64,000 nucleotides of DNA, from contig CP084167.1 in the NCBI GenBank assembly GCA_021513715.1, positions 2,617,174 through 2,681,173 of the forward strand, in the 5' to 3' direction. Positions 16,950 through 26,625 of this stretch are shown in pieces. Position numbers and translations under genes: made by a program. Positions within the stretch are counted from its first letter, which is position 1. Each line of letters starts with the position of its first letter. The notes below the pieces were generated by a model. That model had not been told where the DNA came from, did no database searches, and worked only from the letters and a program-made list of their open reading frames with translations. The stretch comes from Candidatus Heimdallarchaeum endolithica (GTDB lineage Archaea > Asgardarchaeota > Heimdallarchaeia > Heimdallarchaeales > Heimdallarchaeaceae).

Positions 16950-18589
16950 TATTTTTTCACCTCTATATCAAAAATATTTCCTGGATTTAGAATACAATTG
17001 GGATCAATGCTTAACTTTACTTGGCGCATTTGATCTACATTTTCTTCGCCATACATTATTAACAAGTATTCATGTTTGATTTTACCTATTCCGTGCTCTG
17101 CAGAAACAGAACCACCAAATTCTACAGCTTTCTTCGCAAATTTTTTGTAAAGAAGTTTTCCTTGTTCTAAATCTTCCATGTTTCTAGGAAGAATGTTAAC
17201 ATGAACATGATTGTCTCCAATGTGCCCCCAAATTACATACTCTAATCCTGCTTCTTCTATTTTTTTATGATAAAATTGCATTATATCTACTAAATGTTCG
17301 TCAGTGACAGACATATCAGTCCCAAGTTTGTGTATCTCAGGGTAGGTTTTCTTTCGTTCAGCAATTAAGTTGTTGACTATTTCAGGTACTGCATGCCTAA
17401 AATGCTTGAATCTAGCTCTTTCTCTTTCTTCATAACCACACCATGTGTTTTCTAATGAGGAATTACATTGTCTAAGGAAATCACCCACTTCTGAAATAAT
17501 AGTTTCTATTGTTTCTTCGTCAAATGGTAAGTCAAAAGATATTGCTGCTTCTACAGTTTTGGATATTGTAGGCATGTCAACAAATTTTGGGTCTTCTTCT
17601 TGTTTCTCTCTTAACAAGGTTAAAGCGTTTTTGTCGAAGAATTCAATAAATTCTGGTTTAAAGGTTGATTTTTTGCGAAGTAAATCAACAAAATGTAAAG
17701 CATCGATTTCATTATCAAAAAATGCTACATTGGACATGTGTGATTCATATTCCTTTATCCACAACTCAGCTTCAGTAATTATTCCCAAAATTCCTTCTGA
17801 ACCAATGAATAAATCTATAAGATCCATATCTGGTTTTGCATAAAGTCCTGCAGCATTTTTTGCTTTAGGCATCTCATAACTTGGAATAACTAATTTAATT
17901 TCTCCTTCCTTTGTTTTGATGATAAAATTCCCATCTTTAGCTCGATATTTTCCTCTCGGGATATCAAGAATTTCTCCTGTTGGTATAACCACTCGAATTC
18001 TTTTGACCCATTCTCTTGTAGCTCCATATCTAAAAGAACGTGCACCAGAAGCATTAGCAGCGATAGTTCCACCTATTGCTGCACTAGTTTCTGTTGGATC
18101 AATTGGGTAGTAATAAGTGTTTAATTCTTTAAATTTCTCAACCCAATTCTTTTCTGGAGGTATACTCTGATTTTCTTCGAACTTTTTTAATTTTACAACA
18201 TCATTTAATTCAGATAAAGTAACATTAGGTTCAAGGCGTACAAACCAACGTTTTTCCTCTTCATCATATCCAATTCCTTTTACTGAATTTAATTGTTCAA
18301 AGGAAATGATAACTCCACCATAAAGAGGTACAGCTGAACCAACAATCCCTGTTCTAGCAGCAGAAATAGTTACTGGTATTTTTTCTTCATTAAGTTTTTT
18401 AATAATTGTAGCAACTTCTTGTTCATTTTTAGGAAAAAAGATCTTTTCCGCATGTCCTCCGCTTATTTTTGATTCATCAAATAAATAACCAGGATGAGAA
18501 ATTCGTATCTCTTCCTCTCCTTCAATAACCCTAATAGTTTCAAGGGGTATTTCTTCTATTGTTTCAGTGATAATAATATTATCAGTCAT
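16949..18589 (-). CDS. glcD: FAD-linked oxidase, GlcD/D-lactate dehydrogenase type
   Basis: 546 residues of the VAO/GlcD family. The N-terminal FAD-binding part shows AARTGIVGSAVPLYGG and IGGTIAANASGARSFRYG, followed by FIGSEGILGIITEAEL. The C-terminal part shows the substrate-site segments GHIGDNHVHVNILP and SAEHGIGKIK. It would oxidise a 2-hydroxy acid such as lactate. Directly followed by etfB and a ferredoxin-bearing etfA, the order found in Etf-linked lactate dehydrogenases (Lct type), so electrons probably go to Etf rather than to a quinone. Substrate identity is inferred. Confidence 0.85.
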   Translation of the reverse strand: MTDNIIITETIEEIPLETIRVIEGEEEIRISHPGYLFDESKISGGHAEKIFFPKNEQEVATIIKKLNEEKIPVTISAARTGIVGSAVPLYGGVIISFEQLNSVKGIGYDEEEKRWFVRLEPNVTLSELNDVVKLKKFEENQSIPPEKNWVEKFKELNTYYYPIDPTETSAAIGGTIAANASGARSFRYGATREWVKRIRVVIPTGEILDIPRGKYRAKDGNFIIKTKEGEIKLVIPSYEMPKAKNAAGLYAKPDMDLIDLFIGSEGILGIITEAELWIKEYESHMSNVAFFDNEIDALHFVDLLRKKSTFKPEFIEFFDKNALTLLREKQEEDPKFVDMPTISKTVEAAISFDLPFDEETIETIISEVGDFLRQCNSSLENTWCGYEERERARFKHFRHAVPEIVNNLIAERKKTYPEIHKLGTDMSVTDEHLVDIMQFYHKKIEEAGLEYVIWGHIGDNHVHVNILPRNMEDLEQGKLLYKKFAKKAVEFGGSVSAEHGIGKIKHEYLLIMYGEENVDQMRQVKLSIDPNCILNPGNIFDIEVKK

Positions 18590-18692
18590 ACAGAACTCTC
18601 CTTAATAAGCTTAAATAGGAATGAAACATTTAGTTTAAAAAATTAACTCTTATTTGCGAAAAAAAATATAAGTTCTAATTTTATTGGATGTT

Positions 18693-19016
18693 ATGAGTTA
18701 CTATAAAGTAGTTACTTTAGTCCCAGAAGAAATTCTGGAAAATTTGATGAGTGAATTGAATAAAATTGTAAAACCTATATATCCCAATTATGATTACGTT
18801 TTTGTGTATTCAAAAGTTGTGAGCACTTGGAGACCACTATCTGGTTCTAACCCTTTTAAGGGAAAAATAAATCAAATTGAATATTCTTCAGAGATAAAAC
18901 TAGAAATAAATGTGCATAAAGAAAATATTGATGATGTAATTAGTACGATTAAAAAAATTCATTCATATGAATGTCCTGTTATTGAGTATTTCGAAATAAG
19001 AATACCAAGTTTCTAG
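18693..19016 (+). CDS. Small CutA/PII-like protein of the COG3323 (YqfO middle domain) type
   Basis: 107 residues from the ATG at 18693; a TTG three codons earlier is possible. The pattern of an aromatic/STWRPLSGSNPFKG turn, then IEYSSEIKLE, then IHSYECPVIEYFEI matches the small ferredoxin-like domain inserted in YqfO/Nif3 proteins (usually 'FRP..GANPF.G', 'E.R.E', 'HPYEEPAYD'). Stand-alone versions exist in many genomes with no settled role. Divergent from glcD with a 100 bp shared upstream region. Confidence 0.6.
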   Translation: MSYYKVVTLVPEEILENLMSELNKIVKPIYPNYDYVFVYSKVVSTWRPLSGSNPFKGKINQIEYSSEIKLEINVHKENIDDVISTIKKIHSYECPVIEYFEIRIPSF

Positions 19017-19053
19017 CATTTATTATTGAGTTAAAAAAAGAATCAAGAAGTGA

Positions 19054-20862
19054 CTATGTTTTTTCAAAAAATGTACTCATTTCAGCAATCCATTCAGCAG
19101 ATTGATGTTTAAAGTATGTGTTATATAGTTCAGCATAGAAACCTCCTTTACTAAGCAGAGTTTTGTGGGTTCCTTCTTCTATTATTTTTCCATGGTCTAA
19201 TACAATAATCCTATCTGCATTTTGAATAGTAGTTAATCTGTGAGCAATAACAATAGAAGTTCTGTTCTGTAAAAGCTTATCTAAAGCTTCTTGTATTTTC
19301 CACTCAGTATAAGCGTCAACAGCAGCTGTAGCTTCATCTAAAATGACAATTTTTGGATTAGTTATTAGAGTTCTAGCAAAAGAAATCATTTGCCTTTGTC
19401 CTAATGACAAACCCTTTCCTCTTTCTCCGATTTCACTGCTTAAACCATTTGGAAGTGCATCAATAAATTCTTGTGCTGCAACGATTTCTATTACTTGTTT
19501 TACTTCTTCTAGAGTAGCATTTGGATTACCAAAACGGATATTATCTAACACCGTACCACTGAAAAGAAAAACATCTTGGCTAACCAAGCCAATATTCTTT
19601 CGTAAATGTTTAATGTCATAATCTCTTATGTCAACATCATCAATTTTAATTGAGCCTTTACTAATGTCGTAGAAACGCATTAACAATGATGCAATAGTGG
19701 TTTTTCCTGCACCCGTATGCCCTACAATTGCAATAGTCTCACCAGGCTCAATTTCAAGATTTATGTCTTCAAGGACAGGAGAATTAGGCTCGTATTCGTG
19801 GAATACGTGTTCAAAAGTTACTTTTCCTATTATCTCTTTTTGGACAGGATTCTCTTTATTTACGACTTTTCTCTCATGATCTATAATGCTAAATATTCTC
19901 TCCATAGCAGCAAAACCACTTTGAATAATTGAAATCTGAGAAGCAACTCTCATTAAAGGATAGAGAAAACGATTTAGTAGTAAAATGAATAATAAAATTG
20001 TTGAAGCTGTTCCAAGACCCTCAAATATGAGCCAGCTACCAAAAAGTGTTATTCCAAAGACCCCTAAAATACTAATTCCGTCCATAACAGGCCAAATTCC
20101 AGTTATTGCAAAAGCTCTTCTCTTTGCATATTGAAATGTCTTTTCATTAATAACATTGAATTCTTCCTTAGATTTCTTTTCTCTACCAAAAGCTTTTGCT
20201 ATAGCAATTCCTGCAACACTTTCTTGAAAAGCCGCATTTACCTCTCCTATAGCTGCCCTCCAACTCCCACTGGTTTTTCTTATAATCTTTCTGAACAATA
20301 CTCCTGTTGCTATAACTACTGGGCCCATCGCAAGTGTGACCAAAGTGAGTCTCCAATTAACTGTAAACATAATTGCTAAAACTGCAAAAAGGATAACAAA
20401 ATTAGAAATAAATTGTCCTATGAGACCAATCATTTGATTTAATTCTTGTGCATCATTGGTTATTCTACTCATAATTTTTCCTGTTGACTGTTTGTCATAA
20501 AAAACTAAATCGTGCTCTTGCAAACTAACAAAAGTATCCACTTGGATATCTTTTATCACTTTTTGCGTAGTTTGAATTAACAATATCCCATTAAATACTT
20601 GGATAAGCCATAGAATGAAAGATAGAATAACATAAGTGAGTGCATATGGAAAAACTACAGTCCACTGTTGCTTTGCTTCTAAAACATCAAAAGCTTTTTG
20701 CACCATGAGGGGAGGAAGAATATTTAATCCTGCTCCTACCAAAATTAAAATAATAATGGCAACTAGTTTAACCTTATGTTTTCTTAAATAACTCCAAAAC
20801 TTGCTTAGTAGTTCTTTATCCGAGTAATCTTTGTCGTAATCTTCTTTATAGTTATACTGCAT
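19054..20862 (-). CDS. ABC exporter half-transporter with complete catalytic site
   Basis: About 602 residues: a six-helix exporter membrane domain, then an ATPase domain with GHTGAGKTT (Walker A), LSLGQRQM (signature) and ILDEATAAVD (Walker B with catalytic Glu). Start taken as the ATG at 20862 because AGGTGATC lies 5 bp upstream; a GTG at 20871 is also in frame. It follows the broken half-transporter directly, and the pair looks like a heterodimeric exporter (BmrCD/TM287-288 type). With its partner interrupted, it may be non-functional or form a homodimer. Confidence 0.85.
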   Translation of the reverse strand: MQYNYKEDYDKDYSDKELLSKFWSYLRKHKVKLVAIIILILVGAGLNILPPLMVQKAFDVLEAKQQWTVVFPYALTYVILSFILWLIQVFNGILLIQTTQKVIKDIQVDTFVSLQEHDLVFYDKQSTGKIMSRITNDAQELNQMIGLIGQFISNFVILFAVLAIMFTVNWRLTLVTLAMGPVVIATGVLFRKIIRKTSGSWRAAIGEVNAAFQESVAGIAIAKAFGREKKSKEEFNVINEKTFQYAKRRAFAITGIWPVMDGISILGVFGITLFGSWLIFEGLGTASTILLFILLLNRFLYPLMRVASQISIIQSGFAAMERIFSIIDHERKVVNKENPVQKEIIGKVTFEHVFHEYEPNSPVLEDINLEIEPGETIAIVGHTGAGKTTIASLLMRFYDISKGSIKIDDVDIRDYDIKHLRKNIGLVSQDVFLFSGTVLDNIRFGNPNATLEEVKQVIEIVAAQEFIDALPNGLSSEIGERGKGLSLGQRQMISFARTLITNPKIVILDEATAAVDAYTEWKIQEALDKLLQNRTSIVIAHRLTTIQNADRIIVLDHGKIIEEGTHKTLLSKGGFYAELYNTYFKHQSAEWIAEMSTFFEKT

Positions 20863-22314
20863 AATGATCACCTATTCTTTCACTCCTGTTTTCAAAGGAG
20901 GAAGTTCAGAAAAACGTTCAAAAAGACGCCTATAGTCAATACTTGATTGAATTAATTCAATATGTGTTCCGTGAGCAACAAGCTTTCCTTTTTTTAAAAT
21001 GATTATTTGATCTGCATTTTTTATAGTAGCTAAACGATGAGTAATAATGAAAGTTGTTCTCTCCTTTAATACATTAGCAATAGCAATCTGTATCTCTCTT
21101 TCTGTTTCAGCATCAATAGCACTACTAGCATCATCAAAAATTAAGATTTTTGGATTTCCCAATAAAGCACGAGCAATAGCAATTCTTTGTTTTTGCCCTC
21201 CAGAAAGCTTAACTCCTCTTTCTCCAACAATCGTATCATATCCTTCTTCAAATGACATAATAAAATCATGCGCTTGAGCCAACTTTGCAGCGTGTTCAAT
21301 TTCTTCTTGACTAGCTTGCGGTTTTCCATAAGCAATATTTTCTCTTATTGTCTTGCTAAAAAGAAAAATATCTTGTTCTATAGCACCTATATTTTTCCTT
21401 AGACTAGACAAACTCATCTCTCTTAGGTCAATACCATCGATGGTTATTCTGCCCTCTGTAGGGTCATAGAAACGCATTATTAGTTTAATCAATGTAGATT
21501 TTCCAGAACCAGGAGAACCGATAATAGCTATAGTAGACCCTGCAGGAACATGAAGATCGATACGATCAAGAGTTTTCTCATTAGTATTGTTTCCATTGTA
21601 AGAAAAAGAAACATTTTCAAAAACAATTTCACCTTTTGTTTCTAACCATTCTATAGGGATAATGGCTTCTGGAACGTATTCTTGTCTAGTTTTCATATTG
21701 TAAATTCTTTTTGCTGCAGCCATACCAATTTGAAATTGAGTACTGGCCCAACCTAATTGCCATGTGGGAGAGTTCAAAGTCATTGCTAACATTACAAAAG
21801 AAACTAGTTGCGAAAGTGATATTCTCCCTTTTGTTACTTCAAAACTACCCCATAGAAAACTAAAAGCTATAACTAAAATAGTTATTAGAATAGGATAATA
21901 CTTTGTGCTTAGTATTCCTCTTTGTGTATTAATCTCTCGAAGCTTATCTGCTTGTATGTCAAAATAATTAATCTCTTCGTCCTCTTTCACAAAACTTCTG
22001 ATTATTCTAATACCTGTTACACTCTCTTGTAAGAATTCATTAAGTCTGCTGTTCTGTTCAACTTGAGCTTTAGAAATTGGTTGTAATTTCTTGTTAAAAT
22101 CATAAATTGTAATAATATAAAATGGTAATGCAAAAACAAGAATTAGAGTAAGTTTTGGGCTGATATAAATCATAAGAGAAACAGAAAATAATATCGTAAA
22201 AAAACCTTCAAGTAAAAATTTTAACCCTGGAGAAATGAAGATATTCATCTGACGGGTGTCGTAAGTGGCACGAGCCATGATATCTCCAATACGGACTCGA
22301 TCATGAAACTCATG

Positions 22315-22549
22315 ATTTACTTTTTGCGAAGTTTGTCGAACTTAGTCTTTCAAGAAAAAAACAAAGAAAGAGAATTGTTAGTTTCTTGAGAACTTAATCC
22401 TAACATACAATGAAAGAAGAAGGATTAAGGCAGACGTCATACACGAATCGGGGGAATCATAAAGAAGAGAAGATGTTCTCTTCACTCCACGAGAGACAAA
22501 AAAGAAAGAATAACTAGCCCTAAAATAGAGAAATTATCTTTCTTTTTGT
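22315..22549 (-). ncRNA. Candidate TnpB guide RNA (omega RNA)
   Basis: The 235 bases between the tnpB stop and the element end have no open frame but three strong hairpins. The first is a long stem pairing 22495-22513 with 22534-22550, abutting the tnpB stop codon. The second is a perfect 8 bp stem GAAGAGAA/TTCTCTTC at 22464-22483. The third is a stem of seven to eight pairs (TTAATCC/GGATTAA) at 22394-22428. TnpB guide RNAs are normally made from this place and end in the flanking host DNA. The guide would then begin at the CATGAGTTTC flank. Confidence 0.55.
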
Positions 22550-24007
22550 CTACTGGGACTGCAACCAATGGCTGAGTCCTCGGCAAACAGTATAATGCGT
22601 AAGACTAAACTTTTGACCAGTAAAGTAATCAGTAATAGTTGTAACACGGGGACGAAAAAGATGACTAAGGAACTTACGGGCAATATTTCTAGCCCCTGTT
22701 AAATCAGAGTGGTAAGTATAGTTACAAAAGGGACAGTGTATTAATCCTCTGACGGGACGAGAAACTTCTTTTCCACAACGGGAACAATGAGAAGATGTTC
22801 CTCTTTCGTCTATTATAAGAATACGATGAGGAGCAAAACCTCTTAATATCAATGCTCGACGGAGAAGAGAAAGAACTAAAGAAAAATTCCACTGGTGAAG
22901 TTTTCTGCGAAAATAACGAGTATTTTTACCTTTCCCTTTTTCTTTTCCTTTTCTGACATTTTTGGGGTAACCTACGACGACGAAAAGGTCATACATTTGA
23001 GCATAGGTCCCTATCGTCCGCACAACGTCGTTTATAAATTGGTGAATATAGGACTGTTTAACGTTTCTATATCTCCGACGAAGATATCCAAGAAAACGAT
23101 AAATTTGGTGTTTTTTACCCGACTGGTCATTTAAAGCCGCTTTCCTCTGAAGACGGGAAAACTTGAGTTTATATCTGTGATTGATTCTATTCCACTGTTT
23201 GGTATACCAGAATTTTATCTCTTTGCTTGTTAACTTCTTTTTGGGAGTTAGTAACACTCCTACAGCAGGAATGTTTATCCCTAGATCTATCCCCAGCACA
23301 GCTGGGGGAAGAGAAGAAGAATTATTAACTGAATAAGAAAAAGAAGAAGGAGGAAGAACTTCTAATTGAAAATATACCCACCACTCACTTGTAGAACGTT
23401 TATATCTCAGTTCTAAACTTTTTATCTGTCCTTTCTTTAACTCTTTCTGGTGGAAAGTGCTCATCTCTAAAGGTAACCACAATCGTTGATGATACCTTGT
23501 TTTTCTTTTCCACGTGTCTAATGAGTCTCTTATTCCTACCCACCAACGAGAAATAGAGTTATTTTTCTCTTTTGGTAAATTAGTAAGAATAAACCTATTC
23601 TTATTGATTAGTTGTCTTCGGGGTCTCTTTTTTGGAGGACGAGTGGCTTCAGGTCTATATCCTTGCTCGTACAGTTGTACTGCTATATCTCTACACTCTT
23701 GAAACTCATCATGAGAACAATATGGAAACATCTTTTTAAGGTCATGAGGAACAGTCTCTCTTCGCTCTTCTACTTTTTTTAGCCTTGATGTTGTCAATGT
23801 TAGTTCATCTAGTTTTCCTCTATGTACTCTTATTTCTCCTTTCTTTGTTTTCATACACAGTCTTCTTCTGTTGTGATGTATAATTTTTACATATTTTTCT
23901 ATTATCCTTGTGTCTCTCCCTGTTATTCTCCTTAATCTTTCCTTTTTTCTCCTCGTCAAAACTTCATTTTTTATTTTTACTTTCAAAGTTTTGACTATCT
24001 TCTCCAT
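22550..24007 (-). CDS. tnpB: TnpB RNA-guided nuclease with shifted catalytic glutamate
   Basis: 485 residues, longer than the usual 400. Basic N-terminal part, then a RuvC-like nuclease: Asp241 in LGIDLGINIPAVG, a zinc ribbon with Cys408/411/425/428 (HCSRCG, HCPFCN), and Asp435 in SDLTGARNI. The second catalytic position, Glu in most TnpBs, is Gly346 in VVVGYPKNVRKG. A Glu at 401 (IIDERGTSS) could take its place, as in TnpB and Fanzor groups with a rearranged active site. Such proteins cut DNA under RNA guidance and favour retention of their element. Confidence 0.85.
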   Translation of the reverse strand: MEKIVKTLKVKIKNEVLTRRKKERLRRITGRDTRIIEKYVKIIHHNRRRLCMKTKKGEIRVHRGKLDELTLTTSRLKKVEERRETVPHDLKKMFPYCSHDEFQECRDIAVQLYEQGYRPEATRPPKKRPRRQLINKNRFILTNLPKEKNNSISRWWVGIRDSLDTWKRKTRYHQRLWLPLEMSTFHQKELKKGQIKSLELRYKRSTSEWWVYFQLEVLPPSSFSYSVNNSSSLPPAVLGIDLGINIPAVGVLLTPKKKLTSKEIKFWYTKQWNRINHRYKLKFSRLQRKAALNDQSGKKHQIYRFLGYLRRRYRNVKQSYIHQFINDVVRTIGTYAQMYDLFVVVGYPKNVRKGKEKGKGKNTRYFRRKLHQWNFSLVLSLLRRALILRGFAPHRILIIDERGTSSHCSRCGKEVSRPVRGLIHCPFCNYTYHSDLTGARNIARKFLSHLFRPRVTTITDYFTGQKFSLTHYTVCRGLSHWLQSQ

Positions 24008-24569
24008 CTTTTTTCCTCTTCTTTTCCTTTTTTTCTTTTTCTTCTCTTCATTTATTTCTACTATTTTTTCTTATAAAAAGTCTCTTTTTTTTCTTTTTCA
24101 TCCATACTCTCTATCCTAATGTTCGCAAAATTACGCAAAAAGTAAAGCATGGCTCTTTTTTAGCATATCATCATAAAATTCTTCTGTAACATTTTTTGTC
24201 ACTTTGTGTGCTATAACCTCATTTGTATAACTCTGTGTAAAATCAGCTAAAGTGCGAATAATTCCCGCTAAAGCAATTAATAAAGCAGTTTTTATAATTT
24301 CTAGAAACGAACTATTTTCTTTTGCTAACTCATCAAAAATATCCCCAATTAACATAGGTGTAAAAGATACAGTAGCAATAAAGAAAATAAGGAAAAAAAC
24401 CATAATACTTACTAGTTTCTTTTCTCTCAATATATGCTTAAATAACCATCTTTTATAACCCATATACAAACCTGCAATTTAATCTTATTCAAATACCGTT
24501 GATTAATCTTCTTTAAAACTTTTTTTTTAATGCATCTTTTTTACAATAAATAATAGTTTGAAGAGTTTT

Positions 24570-25703
24570 TCAAATCAATAGATGTTTATTTCCGATATTA
24601 ACCATCTTCAAATGTTTTTTTGCTATACTTTCGCAGCTTTCGGCTAGTTCTCTAGAAGTAACAGGTAGATCTTTAAACATATGTTGAGGATAAAAAGCTA
24701 ATAGGGAGTAAGGAATATTTTCATTTAAGTCAGCAATAAAAGAAGCAATATTTTCAACTTCTTCTTCATCAATATAACCAGGAACAAGAAGAGTGGTAGC
24801 ATTTAAAACTGGAAGTTCTGGTCTTTGTTCAAAATAATTTTTAGCTACAAATTTGAAATTCTCTAGCACTTCTTCATTAGTGACTCCAGTCAAAGCTTTA
24901 TGTATTTGAGGATTCCAAGCTTTTAAATCGAATTTAATGTTTCCTCCAGAAATTAGAGAAAACTCTGCTGCTTTTGAAATATATCTTTGATTTCCAAATC
25001 CATTCCACTCCCAACAAATACGAACAATCCTTTTTTCTTCTTTAGAGATTTGTAAGACTTTTTTTGATAAATTGAGAGCAAAAGGAAAGTGAGGTTCTGG
25101 AGAACCTCCAAAGAAACAGATACACGTGATTTTTTTGTTAGTTCTAAAAGTATAAAGAAGTTTGTTTAGATTTACTTTTTGTCCTAATCTGATGTTTTTA
25201 TGATGTTGGTTTTGGCAATACAAACAATCAAAGGAACAACCATAAAAAAAAATTGATAAGTTATAGAACCCATATTCTTTACCTTCTCTCATCGCAAATT
25301 CTGGAAAACCTGAACCTGTACCTGCAGGACAAAACCAAGCTGCACAACAATTGCAAGGCAAAGGATCTAGATAGTAATCAAGAATACCTATATTTGAATT
25401 TGTGAGAGATATAACTTTTCCTTCTTTGTTATACTTTAACCCACAGTAGCTTATTCCATTTTTATCTAAGCCGCATTTATGATTGCATAAATTGCAAATA
25501 GAACTTAAGTTACTAGGTAGTAATGGTGGAAGATTCTGTTTTTCTCTTGTTTTTTTATGAGCCTTAAAGATATATTCTTCAGTAGCTTTACTGTTATTTC
25601 TTAAACAAGAATTGCAAATAGAAAGGATTTGTGATATTTGTTTCTTTTCTCCACATACATCACAAATTTGAGTTGTGTTTCTAGAATGGTTGTTGGAAAA
25701 CAT
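24570..25703 (-). CDS. Radical SAM protein related to pyruvate-formate-lyase activating enzymes
   Basis: 377 residues. The N-terminal part has several Cys pairs that probably bind zinc or iron-sulfur clusters (CDVCGEK, CNSCL, CNLCNHKC, and PCNCCAAWFCP). The radical SAM motif CSFDCLYC (CxxxCxxC) follows FFYG and leads into QNQHH. A later GGSPEPH gives the SAM-binding glycine region. The family (COG1313-like) includes PflX and AmmeMemoRadiSam relatives without known substrates. No partner glycyl-radical enzyme lies nearby, and the AMMECR1 gene is 27 kb away. Confidence 0.75.
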   Translation of the reverse strand: MFSNNHSRNTTQICDVCGEKKQISQILSICNSCLRNNSKATEEYIFKAHKKTREKQNLPPLLPSNLSSICNLCNHKCGLDKNGISYCGLKYNKEGKVISLTNSNIGILDYYLDPLPCNCCAAWFCPAGTGSGFPEFAMREGKEYGFYNLSIFFYGCSFDCLYCQNQHHKNIRLGQKVNLNKLLYTFRTNKKITCICFFGGSPEPHFPFALNLSKKVLQISKEEKRIVRICWEWNGFGNQRYISKAAEFSLISGGNIKFDLKAWNPQIHKALTGVTNEEVLENFKFVAKNYFEQRPELPVLNATTLLVPGYIDEEEVENIASFIADLNENIPYSLLAFYPQHMFKDLPVTSRELAESCESIAKKHLKMVNIGNKHLLI

Positions 25704-25771
25704 TCACTATAACTAGGTAATTTATATTTCTTAATCTTTTGTTGAAAAAGAAAATGCTAATACTGTTTATT

Positions 25772-26509
25772 TCAAAATCCTTTGTTAGGACATTCTGATG
25801 GTCCTAGAAGTAAAGGTAAAAGTTCAGTTACTGAATTTAAAGTAGCATCAGGTTCTAGCTTTCTTATCTCTTCTTCAGTATACTTCTTATTCTCTCCTAA
25901 AATTGCTATAGTTTTTGTTCCTGCTATTTTTCCTGCTTTAATATCTTGGGGAAAATCTCCTATCATTACGCATTGGTTAGGTTTCTTCTTTAATTTCTTT
26001 AAAGCGTATAGAAGCCCGTCTGCATGTGGTTTTATTCGTTTTACTGTATTTCTAGTCACAATTACTTTGAACGATTCTAGAATTTTTAGTTTTTCTTTCG
26101 CCTTTTCTACAGTTTTATCTCCCGCACTAGTAACTAAAGCTAAATTATACCCTCGTGAACGAAGAGTTTCCAATAATTTTCCCACTCCGTTTATAGGTAC
26201 TATTTCTCTAAAAGCCATAGTATCTGAAATTAGCTGTTTTGTAATTCTGAAAGTATCTTTCCAAGATATTCCAAGTTCTTTTCTTGATTTTAAGAAGATC
26301 CTAGCTTTTAGTACTTTAGATCTACCTTCTGATGTTGTTAATGTCTCCATTAGCATTCTTTCAAATACGTTAAATAGTTTCTTTTTATCTAAATTTGGAC
26401 AAACAGCAAATATTGCTCTAAAGAAAGGAGCTCTATATCTTGTCCAAAGATCAGTTAAAGTTCCATCCATATCAAACAATAAGGTATCTACTTCATTAAA
26501 GGCATTCAT
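25772..26509 (-). CDS. HAD-family phosphatase
   Basis: 245 residues with all four HAD motifs: FDMDGTLTD (nucleophile and acid Asp), VTSAGDK, the Lys in RIKPHADG, and IGDFPQDIKAGKIAG. A helical cap lies between motifs I and II, as in phosphoglycolate phosphatases, so it should hydrolyse a small phosphate ester. The substrate is not evident. Stands alone on the minus strand with 62 bp to the radical SAM gene. Confidence 0.8.
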   Translation of the reverse strand: MNAFNEVDTLLFDMDGTLTDLWTRYRAPFFRAIFAVCPNLDKKKLFNVFERMLMETLTTSEGRSKVLKARIFLKSRKELGISWKDTFRITKQLISDTMAFREIVPINGVGKLLETLRSRGYNLALVTSAGDKTVEKAKEKLKILESFKVIVTRNTVKRIKPHADGLLYALKKLKKKPNQCVMIGDFPQDIKAGKIAGTKTIAILGENKKYTEEEIRKLEPDATLNSVTELLPLLLGPSECPNKGF

Positions 26510-26625
26510 ATTGTTTTTTTTTGTGAGTCATTTAAATTTTTATCTACACTGGTAAAAAAGAAAATTAAATCTGTGCAAGATTATTAAAAAAAGAAATTTT
26601 ATAAAAAAGAAAAAATGTATTTAGA

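Larger units (their letters stand above)
22315..24147 (-). mobile_element. TnpB-bearing element without transposase, inserted in an ABC exporter gene
   Basis: About 1833 bp between copies of CATG (22311-22314 and 24148-24151). The ends are inverted: both begin TTTACTTTTTGCG, and identity continues at a lower level to about 26 bp (ending CGAAC), each end holding two copies of a TTTTGCG-like word. It contains tnpB only, no TnpA. IS200/IS605 ends normally have subterminal hairpins and no such inverted repeat, so the type is uncertain (perhaps an IS607-like derivative). Boundaries come from joining the two halves of the host gene. Confidence 0.8.
20872..24469 (-). pseudogene. ABC exporter half-transporter split by a TnpB element
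   Basis: The N-terminal 107 residues or so (24148-24469, ending ...YDDMLKKSH) and the rest (20872-22314, resuming EFHDRVRIGDIMARATYD) join into one normal exporter when the 1.8 kb insertion at 22315-24147 is removed. The ATPase domain has GSPGSGKST, LSGGQKQRIAI and FDDASSAID, with Asp in place of the catalytic Walker B Glu. This is typical of the degenerate-site partner in heterodimeric exporters. Both parts are otherwise intact, so the insertion is recent or excises in part of the population. Confidence 0.85.
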
